64,000 nt of DNA from Undaria pinnatifida (taxonomy: Eukaryota > Sar > Phaeophyceae > Laminariales > Alariaceae), in contig JABAKD010000001.1 in assembly GCA_012845835.1 (NCBI GenBank), positions 11,075,123 through 11,139,122 on the forward strand. The letters are read 5' to 3'. The stretch's first letter is position 1. Every line of letters begins with the position of its first letter. Positions 32,115-43,705 of this stretch are shown one piece after another. A program made the translations under genes and the position numbers. The notes under the pieces are model-generated. The model saw only the letters and a list, made by a program, of their open reading frames with translations. It was not told the DNA's origin and made no database searches.

Positions 32115-33950
32115 ATCTCTTCTCCCCGCCCCCCCCTTCCCCATCACCCGCACTATCGCCTAGACCTAGCACGTACAGTAAAGTTCTTCCGAGGAACATT
32201 CATGCCACCAAAATGAGATTTAACCCCACCCCCCATCCCCCGGCTCCTATCGGGGAACCCCCTCGTTTTGTTCCCTGCCGCCGCCTCACCCAAAACCAAA
32301 ATCTATCAGTAATAAACGCTACCATACAGTTAATATCACATCACCTTTCTAGGACTAGCCATCCATGCCGTAGCCTCGAATCATGCCCCCCCCCCCGGCA
32401 TCAACGCCCCCTCCTTCCCCACGACCCGCACCATCGCGTAGCACCACGTGAGTTGGAAATGCCCCTCTCCCTTCCCCGATTCGAACACTCCGCCCTTTCC
32501 TCACCGGTTGTACGACTCACAGGATATATACATGTGTTGAACTGATGCGTTCCTTCCACAACCGTTTGATTTGTTCACGTGAATGATTTATAGTTTCTGC
32601 GCACCGATAAAGTTGCCCCCGCCCGTTCCCCACGTGCTCTCTTGGTCATACCCCGGCCTCCACGCCCTCAAAATCTCCGCCGGTTATAACACCTACAGGA
32701 TACACTTTGATAAACTGATGCTTTTCCTTCCACAGCTGTCAGATTTTGTCCCCATCTAAAACGGGGTTTAAGTTTCCGGGCATCGATTGAACGACATCAT
32801 CCTGTATTCCCTGGTACAAGCTACACTGTAGTTTCAAGAGGAGTCGCCGACCTACATCGTTGATAAGGTTACGTACAAAGTAAGAGGAACGATTGGGGAG
32901 CATCGCACACAGCTGACAAAGCTGAGTTTCGACGAAATCTTGACCTTCGATCTCAAAGCTGGCGTGTCTTCATTATATATGATTTATACAGTATATATGT
33001 TCTAAAAACAAAAGAGAAAACTACACTCCAGCTGTGAGATCGAAGATTTTGTCGAAACTCAAATCTTTGGAAGGTGTGAGTGATACTCCGACCGCGCGTA
33101 TTATTACGGGTTATGTGTTCTCATTAAGGATAGAGGTCAGCGAATCCCCTTCGAAGTACAGTGTTGCCATCAGGGGCAACAAGGTGATGCTAGTCACAGT
33201 CTGCGCGCAAACTTTAAAACCTGTTTTTGCAGGGACAAAATCTGACAGCTGTGGAAGGAAATACATTGGTTTATCAAATGAATCCTGTAAATCGAATAAC
33301 CGGTGACGGGAGGGCGGAGTTTTAACCCCTATAGAGCCCCCGAACCCCTCCCTATACTAAATCCAACTAATTTTGTCCCCAAAAACGGGGTTCCAGTTGT
33401 AAAGGGTGACAGAGTTGGGTGGAGCGAAAAAATCATGTCGCATAGATGTAGGGGTTTACTATGCGCGTGGTGCTAGGTCTAGGCGATGATGCGGGTGATT
33501 GAGAAAGAAGGGGCGTTGGAGGGAAGGGGGGAGGTGAATTGCAGCAGCGGCATGGATGGCTCTAGAAAGAATATGAGGTGATAGTGTTTATTACTCTGGC
33601 AGATTTCGATGTTAGGCGCGTCTAAGCAAGAGGAGCGGGGAAAAAATAACGGGGGGAAGGGAGGAAAAAAATGGATTTCAAGAGGTTTGGGTCAAGCAAA
33701 AAATAGAAACCCCATGTGTGAGATCGAAGATTAGGTAGAAATTCATTTTTGCAAGCTTGTGTGTACTCCGATCGCCCGTATTACGCAAATATATAGCGCC
33801 TCGCTATACGCGTGGTGCTAGGTCCAGGCGATCGTGAGGGTGGAGAAGGTGGGGTGTTGAGCGGGAGGGGGCGGGGAAATAAATGAAAGATACGTCATGG
33901 ACGGCTAGTAAGATGACGACGTGGAATATGTTGTTTCGGAAGGTTCTGTG
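32115..33950. repeat. ~0.9-kb-arm inverted repeat of the poly-C mosaic family
   Basis: Left-arm landmarks: CGCCTAGACCTAGCAC (32155), CAGCTGTCAGATTTTGTCCC (32733), GAGTCGCCGACCTAC (32841), CGATCTCAAAGCTGGCGTGT (32949). The right arm has the mirror order: ACTCCAGCTGTGAGATCGAA (33026), GGTCAGCGAATCCCC (33131), GGGACAAAATCTGACAGCTG (33231), GTGCTAGGTCTAGGCG (33470). The centre is a ~50-bp AT-rich spacer at 32970–33020. The arms are diverged, so this is an old foldback. Confidence 0.7.
33326..33412. mobile_element. ~88-bp mini-MITE, copy 1
   Basis: Nearly identical to 36650–36739: TTAACCCCT…GCCCCCGAACCCCTCCCT…TAATTTTGTCCCC…ACGGG…GTTGTAAAGGG. This copy's right end is shortened. Confidence 0.6.
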
Positions 33951-34230
33951 TCCATTTCCCTGGGTCTAAAGAGAATGCAGGTTTATCGTATTCCAACTAT
34001 TTGTAGAAAAAAAAACAGCAAGCCAGTAGTACATAGTACGTGAATCAAAGCAAAACATAGCGCACGCCACGTGGGTAAAAAAGAAATATGACGACCCCAC
34101 CGCGAGTGACATGAAGCGTACATGTGCATAAATTACTTCACCGCCTGGAGGACGATCGACCTTCAAAAAGCAGTCGTGGTGCCTCGTCGGCAGCAAGACT
34201 TCGGTACACGTGGTGCACCTCTTCCTCACG

Positions 34231-34912
34231 GTGTGTGTGTGTGTTCTTCACATTAAACCGTTCTTCTACTCGTCGACATCCAGCACACCCAGTGTCCGTA
34301 CTGATTCTTCACCCTAGAAAGATCAGCTCTGTGGTCACGAGCTACGACACAGAGATAATGCATCGTAATGCATTCGACAACGCAATGTCATGCCCTAGTA
34401 CTGGGTACGACAGGCACAACATACATACGTCAGCAACAGAAATACATTGGAAGAGAGAATACGAAATAAACAAAAACAAAAACAAAAACAAAATAATAAT
34501 AAGAAAACATATAAAAACAAAGATAAATATAAAACAAAAATGAAACAAACAAAATGAAGGGGAAATCGAAGAAACAACCCAACCGGAAAGGAGAGCCAAA
34601 GCTCGGAAAAGAAACATAATAAAATAAAATAAAATAAAATAAAGTAAGGTAAAACTAAAATAAGATAATCCGAACACGAGCCAAAAACCTGGACACGCAA
34701 GGAGGGAACAAAGGGGAAAAAAATACCCCAGAAAAAGAAGAAAAGTGCTACGTACCTACTAGTCGGCCTGGTACCTTGCTACCCTGTCTGCCATCTCCTT
34801 CCTGCCTTCGTCCACCGCGGTCTCCCTTCTATTCCTCCTGTTGCCCCACCTGCCCCCATTCCCTTGGACGGCTTTCCTTCTACTCCTCCTGTTTCCCCCC
34901 CTCCCCCCTTTG
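34231..34912 (-). mobile_element. LINE 3'-end unit ending in an (AC)n tail
   Basis: Minus strand: a remnant of the ORF C-terminus (Gly/Arg-rich, stop in …GRRWQTG), then an A/T-rich 3' region, ending GGTTTAATGTGAAGAACA-CACACAC. A microsatellite tail is common in LINE families. The unit is repeated with ~95% identity at 37681–38370. Confidence 0.65.
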
Positions 34913-36537
34913 TGTTCTTCTCATTAAACCAAAATACCTTGTAAAAGAGGGAAACAACGAAAGAAACCAAGACAAAACAAATAAATAAATAAAAAAAGGA
35001 GCCAAAGCTCGGGAGATAGAAACATACCCCGAGCATGAGCCAAAATGGACATGCAAGGGGGAAAGAAAGGGAAAAAAATACCCCGGAATAAAGGAAACAA
35101 GTAAAAGAAGGAAGACTGGGAGGGCCAAATAAAACAGGCTCGTCACCTACCCACCATGCAAGACTCCCTTCATAAGGATAAGAAGGGGAGAGAAAAAAAG
35201 AAAGAAAATAAATAAATTCACGGAAAAATCAAAGTACCAAGACATCACATTCCGAGCAGCCGTAGCAGTTGGCGGTACGAGTGGCATAGCTAGAAAGGTT
35301 CCACCTACTAGGCGGCCTGGTACCTTGCTACCCTGTCTGCGGTCTCCTTCCTACTTTCATCTACCGCGGTTTCCCTTCTACTCCTCCTGTCCCCTCCCCT
35401 GCCCCCATACCCTTGTGCGGTGTTCCTTCTACCCCTCCTGCTGCCCCCCCTCCCCCCGTTCCCTTCGACACCACCCACGGCGGATGCGCGGCGCTGTCTA
35501 CTCAGCTTTGCCTCATCCTCGTGCCACCTGCCCATGAACCGTTCAGCTGCTTCGAGGACCCCCCGGTACCACTTGCCCGCCTTTTTTGCTGCAGTGGGCC
35601 ACAGCGCGGTCCCAACTCCAAAAACTAAGGGGGAGTGTTCCGTTGATCCCTCGTTGGCTTTGAACACCCTAAGGTCCTCAGCTATGGCTCTAGGCCAAGT
35701 CTTGAGTTGTCCGCCTGGTTTCGGGTTCTCCCCACCAGCGATCGTCCCGAACATCAACCGACGGGGCAATCGCCCCTTGTGTTGTCGCACCAGGGCCCCG
35801 GCAAAGAAGAGCCGCCGTTTACGGATGGTCGTTTCGATGCTCTCGCATCGTGTCATCCTGAGGGCCTTCGCGTACGAGAGGGTGGTGTGGTCGGTGCGTA
35901 ATCGGCGCTGGAAGCCAATGACTCGCAAAAGGACTTCGTGGTGGGCTGATCGGAGCTTGGCGAAGTGGTCCGCATTGAGGGTCCACGTCACACACCCGTA
36001 CAGCAGGGTCTCAATGACCTCGGCCTTCAGCATGCGGACTTTCAGACTAAGCGGGGCGGTCGTCCTATCATACAATTCCGGGCCAAACCGTTTGAGGCAT
36101 GCCCGCATGAGACGGATCCGTCGTTCGATTTCGAGCGAGAGGTCAGCGCTTTCGTGGATAATGCCGCCTAGGTATAAAAACTGGGTCGTCTGTTTATACC
36201 TCTGGCCTGATGCTTCGATCGCGAGCGGTGGGGCGAGGGATGTCTGGTCCGGTGTTCGTAGCAGCATCGTCTCTGTCTTCTTTTCCGATACCGTGAGGCC
36301 TGCTGCTTCGAAGACAGTCACGATGACTGTCATCATTTTAGCAAGGCCTTCCGCCGACTTCGAAACAATTCCTGCGTCATCTGCGTACAACATGCCCCAC
36401 ACAGCCCTTTGCACGCATGCCAACGGTTCCTCTTTTCCGTCTACACTGCCCTCTTCGAGGTGAACCAAATCCCTTACGATGCTTTCGTCTTTGGTGTACA
36501 CTACACTAACTGTTGTGTTTTTCACAATGAATGAATG
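34913..36537 (-). mobile_element. 5'-truncated LINE
   Basis: Contains the RT C-terminal ORF (35308–36525) and a 3' region ending GGTTTAATGAGAAGAACAC at about 34912. That terminus matches the older end of the neighbouring unit, so two LINE 3' ends sit head to tail. The 5' end is cut within the RT domain, beside telomere-like repeats. Confidence 0.7.
35308..36525 (-). pseudogene. Non-LTR reverse transcriptase, C-terminal part
   Basis: An open frame of about 405 codons. RT motif C is YADDAGIVSKSAEGL near residue 47. The thumb region typical of LINE RTs follows: GLTVSEKKTETM, FLYLGGIIHESADLSLEIER, LKAEVIETLLYGCVTW, RRLRTDHTTLSYAKAL and RKRRLFFAGALVR. The C-terminus is low-complexity (GGVEGNGGRGGSRRGRR) before the stop. 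Fingers and palm motifs 0–B and the endonuclease are missing, so the copy is inactive by 5' truncation, the normal fate of LINE insertions. An in-frame TAG at 36541 marks the truncation point. The RT class is clear; the exact clade is not. Confidence 0.8.
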
Positions 36538-36540
36538 GAA

Positions 36541-36571
36541 CTAACCCTAGCCCTAGCCCTAGCCCTAACCG
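36541..36571. repeat. Telomere-like interstitial repeat
   Basis: Four to five units of CCCTAG/CCCTAA directly at the LINE truncation point. Looser TTAGGG-like phrases also occur at 39920–39960 and 58827–58850. Confidence 0.7.
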
Positions 36572-36649
36572 ATACAAAATATACCGACGAGTGGGCTCCC
36601 TAGGTACGTCACTGCGGTGAACTGGTTGAAAAAACACAATAATGTTTTT

Positions 36650-36739
36650 AACCCCTTAAACGCCCCCGAACCCCTCCCTTTACTAAACCCAAGTAATTTT
36701 GTCCCCTAAAACGGGTTTCGAGTTGTAAAGGGGTTAAAT
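36650..36739. mobile_element. ~88-bp mini-MITE, copy 2
   Basis: Terminal inverted repeats TTTAACCCCTT and AAGGGGTTAAA bound a short interior shared with 33326–33412. Confidence 0.65.
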
Positions 36740-36856
36740 CTCTGGGCTGTAAATACACAATGATGTTCATCTCTGGGGTTTGACCCCACTTGCACGGGGG
36801 ATTATGTACTCTTTTTTCCACGGTGTAAACACAGCAATGCATAAGACTATATATAT

Positions 36857-37165
36857 CGGTCGCCCCGGTGGCGTATCAGGTTGTCTTCGAGCATGGTATA
36901 GGTCTGACCAGTTTCGTTAGTTCGAATCTCTTCGAGTGCATATCCGAATGATTTCACGGGGACTTTTTCTTGTGCGCAAAGAGAATTGCGGAAAGCGCGA
37001 GAGCGTGAGTTAGCTCTACTCGATGAGAAATCGACGAGGAGAAGGATTGCTGAACCCTATGCGCGATAAAAATTGAAGCCAAGAACCGGGGGGAAGAAGG
37101 GGCGACACCTCCTGTGAACACGGCTTGTCCAGAAGCTAAAAAGTACACGTGTGAAAAAAAGAAGA
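36857..37165 (+). mobile_element. tRNA-derived SINE, copy 2
   Basis: Head CGGTCGCCCCGGTGGCGTAT, B-box-like TAGTTCGAATCTC, body with GGAAAGCGCGAGAGCGTGAG, 3' part CGGCTTGTCCAGAAGCT and a purine-rich tail. Uninterrupted counterpart of the copy at 8193–8892. No clear target duplication. Confidence 0.8.
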
Positions 37166-37680
37166 AGAGAAATACTGCTGTTCGACCCACTCGCACGAGC
37201 AATCACTCACTCTTTTTACTTGCACTGACGAGTGACGAAAATACCTACTGCTATGTGAGGCGATTCGATTCGCTTGCCGCGCAGCGTATCGCCAACCATT
37301 CCCATCGCGAGTTCATATCGCGAAGTGAAAGCACCAAAGCGAACATATGCGCAAGGCATACCTTGTATATAAAAGACAGGGCACAACGGAACAGGTGGGT
37401 CACTCGGTTGAGTGACCACGCGCTATGCATTCGGCGAAAAAATGGCCCCGTAAGTGACTTCTTTCTGGTCGTAGAAGCTTTGGATTCAAAAGTACGGCGT
37501 ACTGCCAGGCAACAATACTAGCTTTAAACAACACTCGCACTACCAGCGGGGCCCTGTGTAGTGCCTGTGCTAATGCGACCCCTCTCTAGGACAAGGTCGG
37601 CAGTGCGATTTTTACCGCCTAAATTGCAGGCTCAGGCACTACCGTGTAAGCAATGGTGTACACCACATACCACGCCCCGG
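37166..37680. other. Unassigned DNA
   Basis: Contains the hairpin GGTCACTCGGTTGAGTGACC (37387–37406), otherwise no supported feature. Confidence 0.4.
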
Positions 37681-38460
37681 GTGTGTGTGTGTGTTCTTCA
37701 CATTAAACCGTTCTTCTACTCGTCGACATCCAGCACACCCAGTGTCCGTACTGATTCTTCACCCTAGAAAGATCAGCTCTGTGGTCACAAGCCACGACAC
37801 AGAGATAATGCATCGTAATGCATTCGACAACGCAATGTCATGCCCTAGTACTGGGTACGACAGGCACAACATACATACGTCAGCAACAGAAATTCATTGG
37901 AAGAGAGAAATACGAAATAAACAAAAACAAAAACAAAAACAAAAAACAAAAACAAAAACAAAATAAGAAAACAAATAAAAACAAAAATAAAAATAAAACA
38001 AAAAATGAAACAAACAAAATGAAGGGGAAATCGAAGAAACAACCCAACCGCAAAGGAGAGCCAAAGCTCGGAAAAGAAACATAATAAAATGAAATAAAAT
38101 AAAGTAAAGTAAAACCAAAACAAGATAATCCGAACACGAGCCAAAAACCTGGACACGCAAGGAGGGAACAAAGGGGAAAAAAATACCACAGAGAAAGACG
38201 AAAAGTGCTATGTACCTACTAGTCGGCCTGGTACCTTGCTACCCTGTCTGCCATCTCCTTCCTGCCTTCGTCCACCGCGGTCTCCCTTCTATTCCTCCTG
38301 TTGCCCCCCCTGCCCCCATTCCCTTGGACGGCTTTCCTTCTACTCCTCCTGTTTCCCCCCCTCCCCCCTTTGTGTTCTTCTCATTAAACCAAAATACCTT
38401 GTAAAAGAGAGAAACAACGAAAGAAACCAAGACAAAATATATAAATAAATAAATAAAAAG
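37681..38460 (-). mobile_element. LINE 3'-end copy (two tandem 3' ends), ~95% identical to 34231–34998
   Basis: Spans the (AC)n tail, the 3' region, the ORF remnant and the junction GTGTTCTTCTCATTAAACC of the older end. It therefore copied a transcript that ran through both 3' ends. 5'-truncated near 38460. Confidence 0.75.
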
Positions 38461-39282
38461 GGGAGCCTGTGATGATGTTCGAAAAGCTTTAAAAAAACTA
38501 ATCACCCGGGTGTGTTATACTTCGGGAGTATGATATTCAGCGCATCGCGGCGATGAAGCGGGGTATTTCTTTGGGATTTAATGAAAGCGGTGCGTTACCA
38601 GTGGTCGCAGAGGAGTTTTGCTCCCACCAAACTTCAAGCAGGTACGAGGGTGTATGAAGAAAGAAGTAGGTTGTCAGAGATTTTCCTGCCATACATCCTC
38701 CCAGGATAGAGACAAAGCGTGTTTGATAAAATGGGTGTGGTAGCGGTGTGTGTATGTTTTCTTTTTATTGTCACCCTCCAGCAGGTGAATGCATGATAAA
38801 ACGGGTATGCCAGCTGTTCTGTTGCATGCTTTGTCGAGGTAAGAGGCACAGCTCCGGTGTGTTGACTGTGTGAAATACACAATCGACCGGTTACGATTAC
38901 CGGTTCCGGTGACAGCAGTCGCCGGCGCCGCCGCAAATTTTTCCCACTGCCGTGAGCCACGCGTTCGCACGGCGTGTGCTTCTCCCTCGTTTCCTTGTTG
39001 CTGATTTCCATGTAATGTGATACACTCACACAACTGCTGTACGTAGATAAGTCATACATTCTGCGTTCATGTGTCCCTTCTTCACATCAGCTACCGATAC
39101 CAACAACAGGTAGATGGCGTCTTGCGTGTCCCGCCGCGATCGTGAGGCATGACACCGCAGGAGGTGTGGCATGTCGCGTTCCCCGGTGATGACTCATCTT
39201 GCTGCTTTTGGTACTCCGTTATATCGCCGGAGCGGTATAATCCGGGAATAATGCGTGCTACGATGATAGAGATATTGCACTT
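38461..39282. other. Unassigned DNA
   Basis: No supported feature. Confidence 0.4.
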
Positions 39283-39500
39283 TTCGTCTGAAATGTTTTC
39301 CGAATGGCGGGGCTCCTTGACCCAAAATCGTGTCGAAAATAAGCCTTGTTTTTTGCATGATTTTCGTTGTACACCTCGTAGTCGATGTATGGGGTTTTTC
39401 ATCCGGTGGCAGGTTTATTTTACTCTGAATCTATTTTGGGGGGGGCGGTCTTAAGCTCCGAAAGTGAGCGACCTCAGCAAAAATATGTGGTGCTACACCT
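39283..39500 (+). repeat. Dispersed repeat R, copy 3
   Basis: Blocks CGAATGGCGGGGCTCCTTGA, CCAAAATCGTGTCGAAAA, TGCATGATTTTCGTTGTACA, CTTAAGCTCCGAAAGTGAGC, then ACACCTTTGTCGTAG. Confidence 0.6.
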
Positions 39501-39697
39501 TTGTCGTAGAAATCATCGTGTATGGTACACAGCATATATATAGAGTGATTCACGCCGCCGAAAACGGTAAGAGGTTCCACTGCCTGGTATAATACTAGAC
39601 TTCTGTGGTAGCTACTACTACTGCTGTATGTAGCAGTGGTTAAAAAAAACCAACCTACCTTACGAGGCATGAAAAATATGGAATACAGCCAGTTGTA

Positions 39698-39822
39698 CTG
39701 TCTGTGTCGTAGCTTGCGACCACAGAGCTGATCTTTCTAGGGTGAAGAATCAGTACGGACACTGGGTGTGCTGGATGTCGACGAGTAGAAGAACGGTTTA
39801 ATGTGAAGAACACACACACACA
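39698..39822 (+). mobile_element. Short 5'-truncated LINE 3' end
   Basis: CACAGAGCTGATCTTTCTAG … GAAGAACGGTTTAATGTGAA-GAACACACAC matches the last ~125 bp of the LINE 3' ends at 34.2 and 37.7 kb, opposite orientation. Confidence 0.75.
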
Positions 39823-40115
39823 CTGTCCAGAAGAGAGCATAATTTCGAATATTATACCGATCAAACGTGCGGTGGAGTCGCGCTCGGGGCGTAGCGTTCG
39901 CTTTGATCATGGTAGGCGTTAGGGTTCGGTCTAGGGCTCGGGCTAGGGTTTTGGTCCGCGTAAGTGCTAGGATTAGCGTTGGGCTTGCTTTGACGCCCTC
40001 TCTTTACTACGAAGTAGCTACTCTTTTCCCTTTGGACTAGCTTGCGAAAATTTTTCCAGCAATTACAAAATGCGACCAAGCTTCAACAGGCAGTCAGTGG
40101 CATAATAATGTGTAT
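39823..40115. other. Unassigned DNA with degenerate telomere-like phrases
   Basis: GGTTAGGG-type and GCTAGGG-type phrases occur at 39915–39960; nothing else is supported. Confidence 0.35.
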
Positions 40116-40153
40116 TCGATCTCACAGCTGGAGTGTATTTTAATTTTTATAAT
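40116..40153 (+). repeat. 38-bp exact repeat core, copy 2
   Basis: Identical to 15386–15423, but without any other part of the poly-C mosaic family around it. Confidence 0.9.
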
Positions 40154-41885
40154 AAAAAATGTATTATTACACATGTTCTTCATTTTTCGTAATACACACA
40201 TTTTTGTATTATCCGCTGTGTTTGTTTGCAGTTTGGTGGTTTGTTTGAAACAGCGACTGCTTCAGTCACGCATGCGCGAGGGAAGAGGGGTGACCTTTGT
40301 CCAGAAAGGGATTACTTGAATGATAGGCACCAGCTCCGTGGCCAACACAACGACCGGGCTTTCCCCGCATATTTCTCTCGAGTGTCACTAGCTTCGCTCT
40401 AGACCGCGTTAACCCACCTTCTGTGTCGCTGGCGATCTCGAGTCGACCAGATCTCGGCGTCTTGATTGCCTGGCGGCGTTGTTGCGCAAGTGATCGTGGA
40501 GGCATGACGGAGGCGCGCGCTAAAAAGGTGAAACGCTTCACACCAAGAACAGGTGGAAGTGTCGAGTTGCACTGGTGGGAAATTTGTTTAAACCCGACAA
40601 TTGTCAACGGCATTACTTTTTACGAATTTCCGATTTCAAATCACCAATAATTTAAAGCATGTCTGGGGAAGACAACCATGTACGTTTGCTCCCCCTAGCA
40701 AGCCCGACACCCCACCCCAACCCATCACGGACTATAGACCACGTAAGCGCCACACTACGAAAAAAATAGCAACACAGCAGGACGCAGGGTGCAGGCACGT
40801 GCCGCGCACTACCTTTCCACGGTAAAGAGGGCGAAGCAAGCACGCAAAGCGTGTACCGCAAAGTTATCCTTCCTTACATGCCTAGCTCGGTTGGAAGCAA
40901 TGCGTTTGGAAATTCCTGCTTTACAGGATGCGCGTCTGGGTGTTTTATTTTTTCCGTGGCCGGGAGATTTGTGACTATACTGAGAAGCACTACCAGGTGT
41001 GGGAGACGACAGCAGCTTCGATGCTCGTGTTTTCTCTCACAGGCCCGCCATGAATTGGCGTGGAAGAATGGACCTTCAGCTGCAGAAAGAAAAAGCCGAG
41101 GCCCTTCTCTTGATCGATTTTTGCTCTTTTGCTTGCATACCCGATATCTACTATTCTGAGGGGCGTAGTGTTAGTCTACCTAGGTACAGCTCAACGACAC
41201 AGCGGAAGTTGTACACCCGCGTCGCGATCGCGCTGCATTGGGGGAACCCGTTACCCGAAGTACCCCCTGGCACCAAATATGAATGCCTGCGACGTAATAT
41301 ATGTCGAAGATGTCAGGTGACGGCACTTTGACCCCTTCACCGACGGGATACGCTAATAGTTCACCGTGACTGACGTCAAACTACCGGGTTTCACCCTCTA
41401 GAGAGATCGGTTTGACACCCTTGACAGCTGGACGCTTTTTCATGTCTCACCGTCTCCTGACATCAGTCTTTCACATACTGTACCTGGTATATAATGATAT
41501 GTGTGTCATGCTTCGGAACCCGAATGATATGGTTGCCCCCTCCAATGTTGGTTGGATGGCGTCACAACCTACTGCTTCTGTCTTCTGTGTTTCTAGCTGC
41601 TGGATGCCTGCTGCGTTCAGTTTTTATTTCGCTGCCGTCTTGTTTCCAGCTGCTTGTTTCCTTCGGTCTTTCTTTGCCGTTGTCATTCCCTTTTTCCTAA
41701 TTTTCTCTTTTCTTCCATTCGTCGTGTTAGTTTTCTTCTTTTTTTTGTAGTCTGATGTTCTGGCTCAGATTTCAAGAATACCTTTAGTCTATGCTTGTAC
41801 ACAAGCGCGCACGTCTACACACAATATAGTAAGCTCGGGGATGGCCCAATACACCACCGGGCCGACCGGTATTACACGCGGTACC
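40154..41885. other. Unassigned DNA
   Basis: No gene is supported; 41505–41580 shares a ~75-bp block with 26370–26440. Confidence 0.4.
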
Positions 41886-41888
41886 ACC

Positions 41889-41995
41889 ATCCCAGGGCCT
41901 AGGTACTATGCAACGGAAATCATACAAGAAAATGGCGTGTTTCCGACGACTTTGGGTTAAGGAGCCCCGCCATTCAAAAAGCATTTAAGACGAAA
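41889..41995 (-). repeat. Dispersed repeat R, partial inverted copy
   Basis: Minus strand: TTGAATGGCGGGGCTCCTTA, CCAAAGTCGTCGGAAACACG, TACCTAGGCCCTGGGATGG. Confidence 0.55.
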
Positions 41996-42237
41996 CGTGC
42001 TAGCTAACCCTATCGTCGCACGCGTCCCCTATAAGTAACCAACCCCCAAAATCGAAAATCATGTATACGGGGTGGGATCAGGGTGTGCACATAGTAAGAT
42101 ACATTATTATACGTATAGACAGTGTTAGGGTGCGTTCTTATTCTTGTATGCGCACTCAACTTGGGTTAAAAATATAGACTATTTTCCTGGTGCCAGCTTT
42201 CATTTTTTAGTCTCAAGTGCTCACGTGTTCATTGCGG

Positions 42238-42400
42238 TTTAGGGTTGGTAATCAACTCAAATAATAATGATTAGTCATGTTTTTCGACAATGATCATTAT
42301 AACCATGATCATGATAATATTTCTGTGATTATTGGATTATCTCAAAAATAATCATATCGTATGACTAATCAATCGACTTATTTTATTTGGTGGTCGATAT
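42238..42400. repeat. AT-rich palindromic repeat (ATGATTAT type)
   Basis: Starts TTTAGGGTTGGTAATCAACT, followed by many ATGATTAT / ATAATCAT words. The inverse terminus AGTTGATTACCAACCCCTA ends a similar AT-rich block at 54793, so the two may be copies of one MITE. Confidence 0.45.
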
Positions 42401-42990
42401 CGATTTTTTCAGGGAAAATATCTGTATTGCTCCGTGCAAAAGCGCCGCAGCTCGGCTGTAAAAGCCTCTCCATTACAACATGGCAAGAACAATGGAGGCC
42501 GCCCTGCTCGTTGTCATGGATAACATAGAGGGGAAGCAGTGGTACACACCAACTACGCAGCAGCTACAAGAAACGTCGTTGCAGGCGTGTGCAGCTGGAA
42601 TGTAATGCTGGGCGAAGGAATAATAGCACAAAATGATTGGATTTTGCAAATTGATTTCCCCGCTGTTCTCCATCCACCTTCTGCTCTGTAACCCGTTATG
42701 CTCGGGCTTGAGGGCAACCGCAGCACGTGTCTCACTCATGGCAAACATTACCTCATTGTGTCCCTCATAATATATATCAGGTACACGATTAACTCGCCAA
42801 CAACTACATGCTTACCGAAATTCTTCGAAGTATGACGCACAACCGACGACAAGCTTTGCATCAAAAGTAACGCACACATCTTGAACGAATTGTGTTTGAC
42901 GCTCTGGTGACGGAAAAATATTATGCCTGCAGGTGTGTCCCCGGACATGCGATTACGATTCGACGCTACCACCAAGGCGGCCCGCGGAAA
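42401..42990. other. Unassigned DNA
   Basis: No supported feature. Confidence 0.4.
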
Positions 42991-42999
42991 CAAACGTTC

Positions 43000-43318
43000 C
43001 GATGTTGACGACGAGAGGGCTTGGACGGCAGAGCACCTGCGGGGCAGCCAAGCGTGGGAAAAAAATATGATGGACCCACATCGCTCTCTGAACCCCCCCC
43101 CGCACAAAATAATACCACTCAAACAAAAATATTTTCTGTTTCGAAGGCTTGTCAAGCTGTTGACGACGAGAGGGCTTGGATGGCAGAGCACCTGCGGGGC
43201 AGCCAAGCGTGGGAAAAAAATATGATGGACCCACGTCGCTCTCTAACCCCCCCCCCGCACAAAATAATACCACTCAAACAAAAATATTTTCTATTTCGAA
43301 GGCTTGTCAAGCTTTCTT
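43000..43318. repeat. 156-bp tandem repeat, two units
   Basis: GTTGACGACGAGAGGGCTTG … GCAGAGCACCTGCGGGGCAG … AAAATAATACCACTCAAACA … AGGCTTGTCAAGCT occurs twice in tandem with few differences. Short frames here come from the repeat. Confidence 0.85.
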
Positions 43319-43434
43319 TGTTGACGTCAGCAAGATGTCGAAATGATACAGCTAAACTGTAGTGCGTGCATTGTCGAAGCTATAAATAAATGGAGGTTTG
43401 ATTCCGATTGAGCAACCCCAGTGCGATGTGGTAT

Positions 43435-43705
43435 TGTGAAATTAAAGGGTGGGGGACACAGAGTGCCCCCTGCAGGTCTGCCAATTGAGCAGGTCTTCGG
43501 AGAGTACTCACTTTCGTTCCTTCGTAGAGATGTAGCTTTATTTCGTTTCCACCAGAGCCCGGGATAGCTTCTGAGATCGGAGGCGCGTGCCTCCGATCTT
43601 ATTCCTAACTTCCCCGAATATAAACCGCCAACCTTATCATACGAAACCCATCCAAATGATCTCAAATTCGGATACCTACAGGCTATTCGAGGCCGTATCT
43701 TAACA
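43435..43705 (-). repeat. 3' LTR
   Basis: TGTTAAGATACGG … AATTTCACA on the minus strand. It contains an 11-bp stem (AGATCGGAGGC / GCCTCCGATCT) around GCGT and a second hairpin-like GGGGGCACTCTGTGTCCCCC. Confidence 0.95.

Noticed and set aside
35420-36463. 347-codon plus-strand frame
   Set aside because: Antisense to the LINE reverse transcriptase, whose motifs are clear.
34441-38137. Phe-rich membrane-protein-like frames on the minus strand
   Set aside because: They come from A-rich LINE 3' regions (AACAAAAAC repeats).
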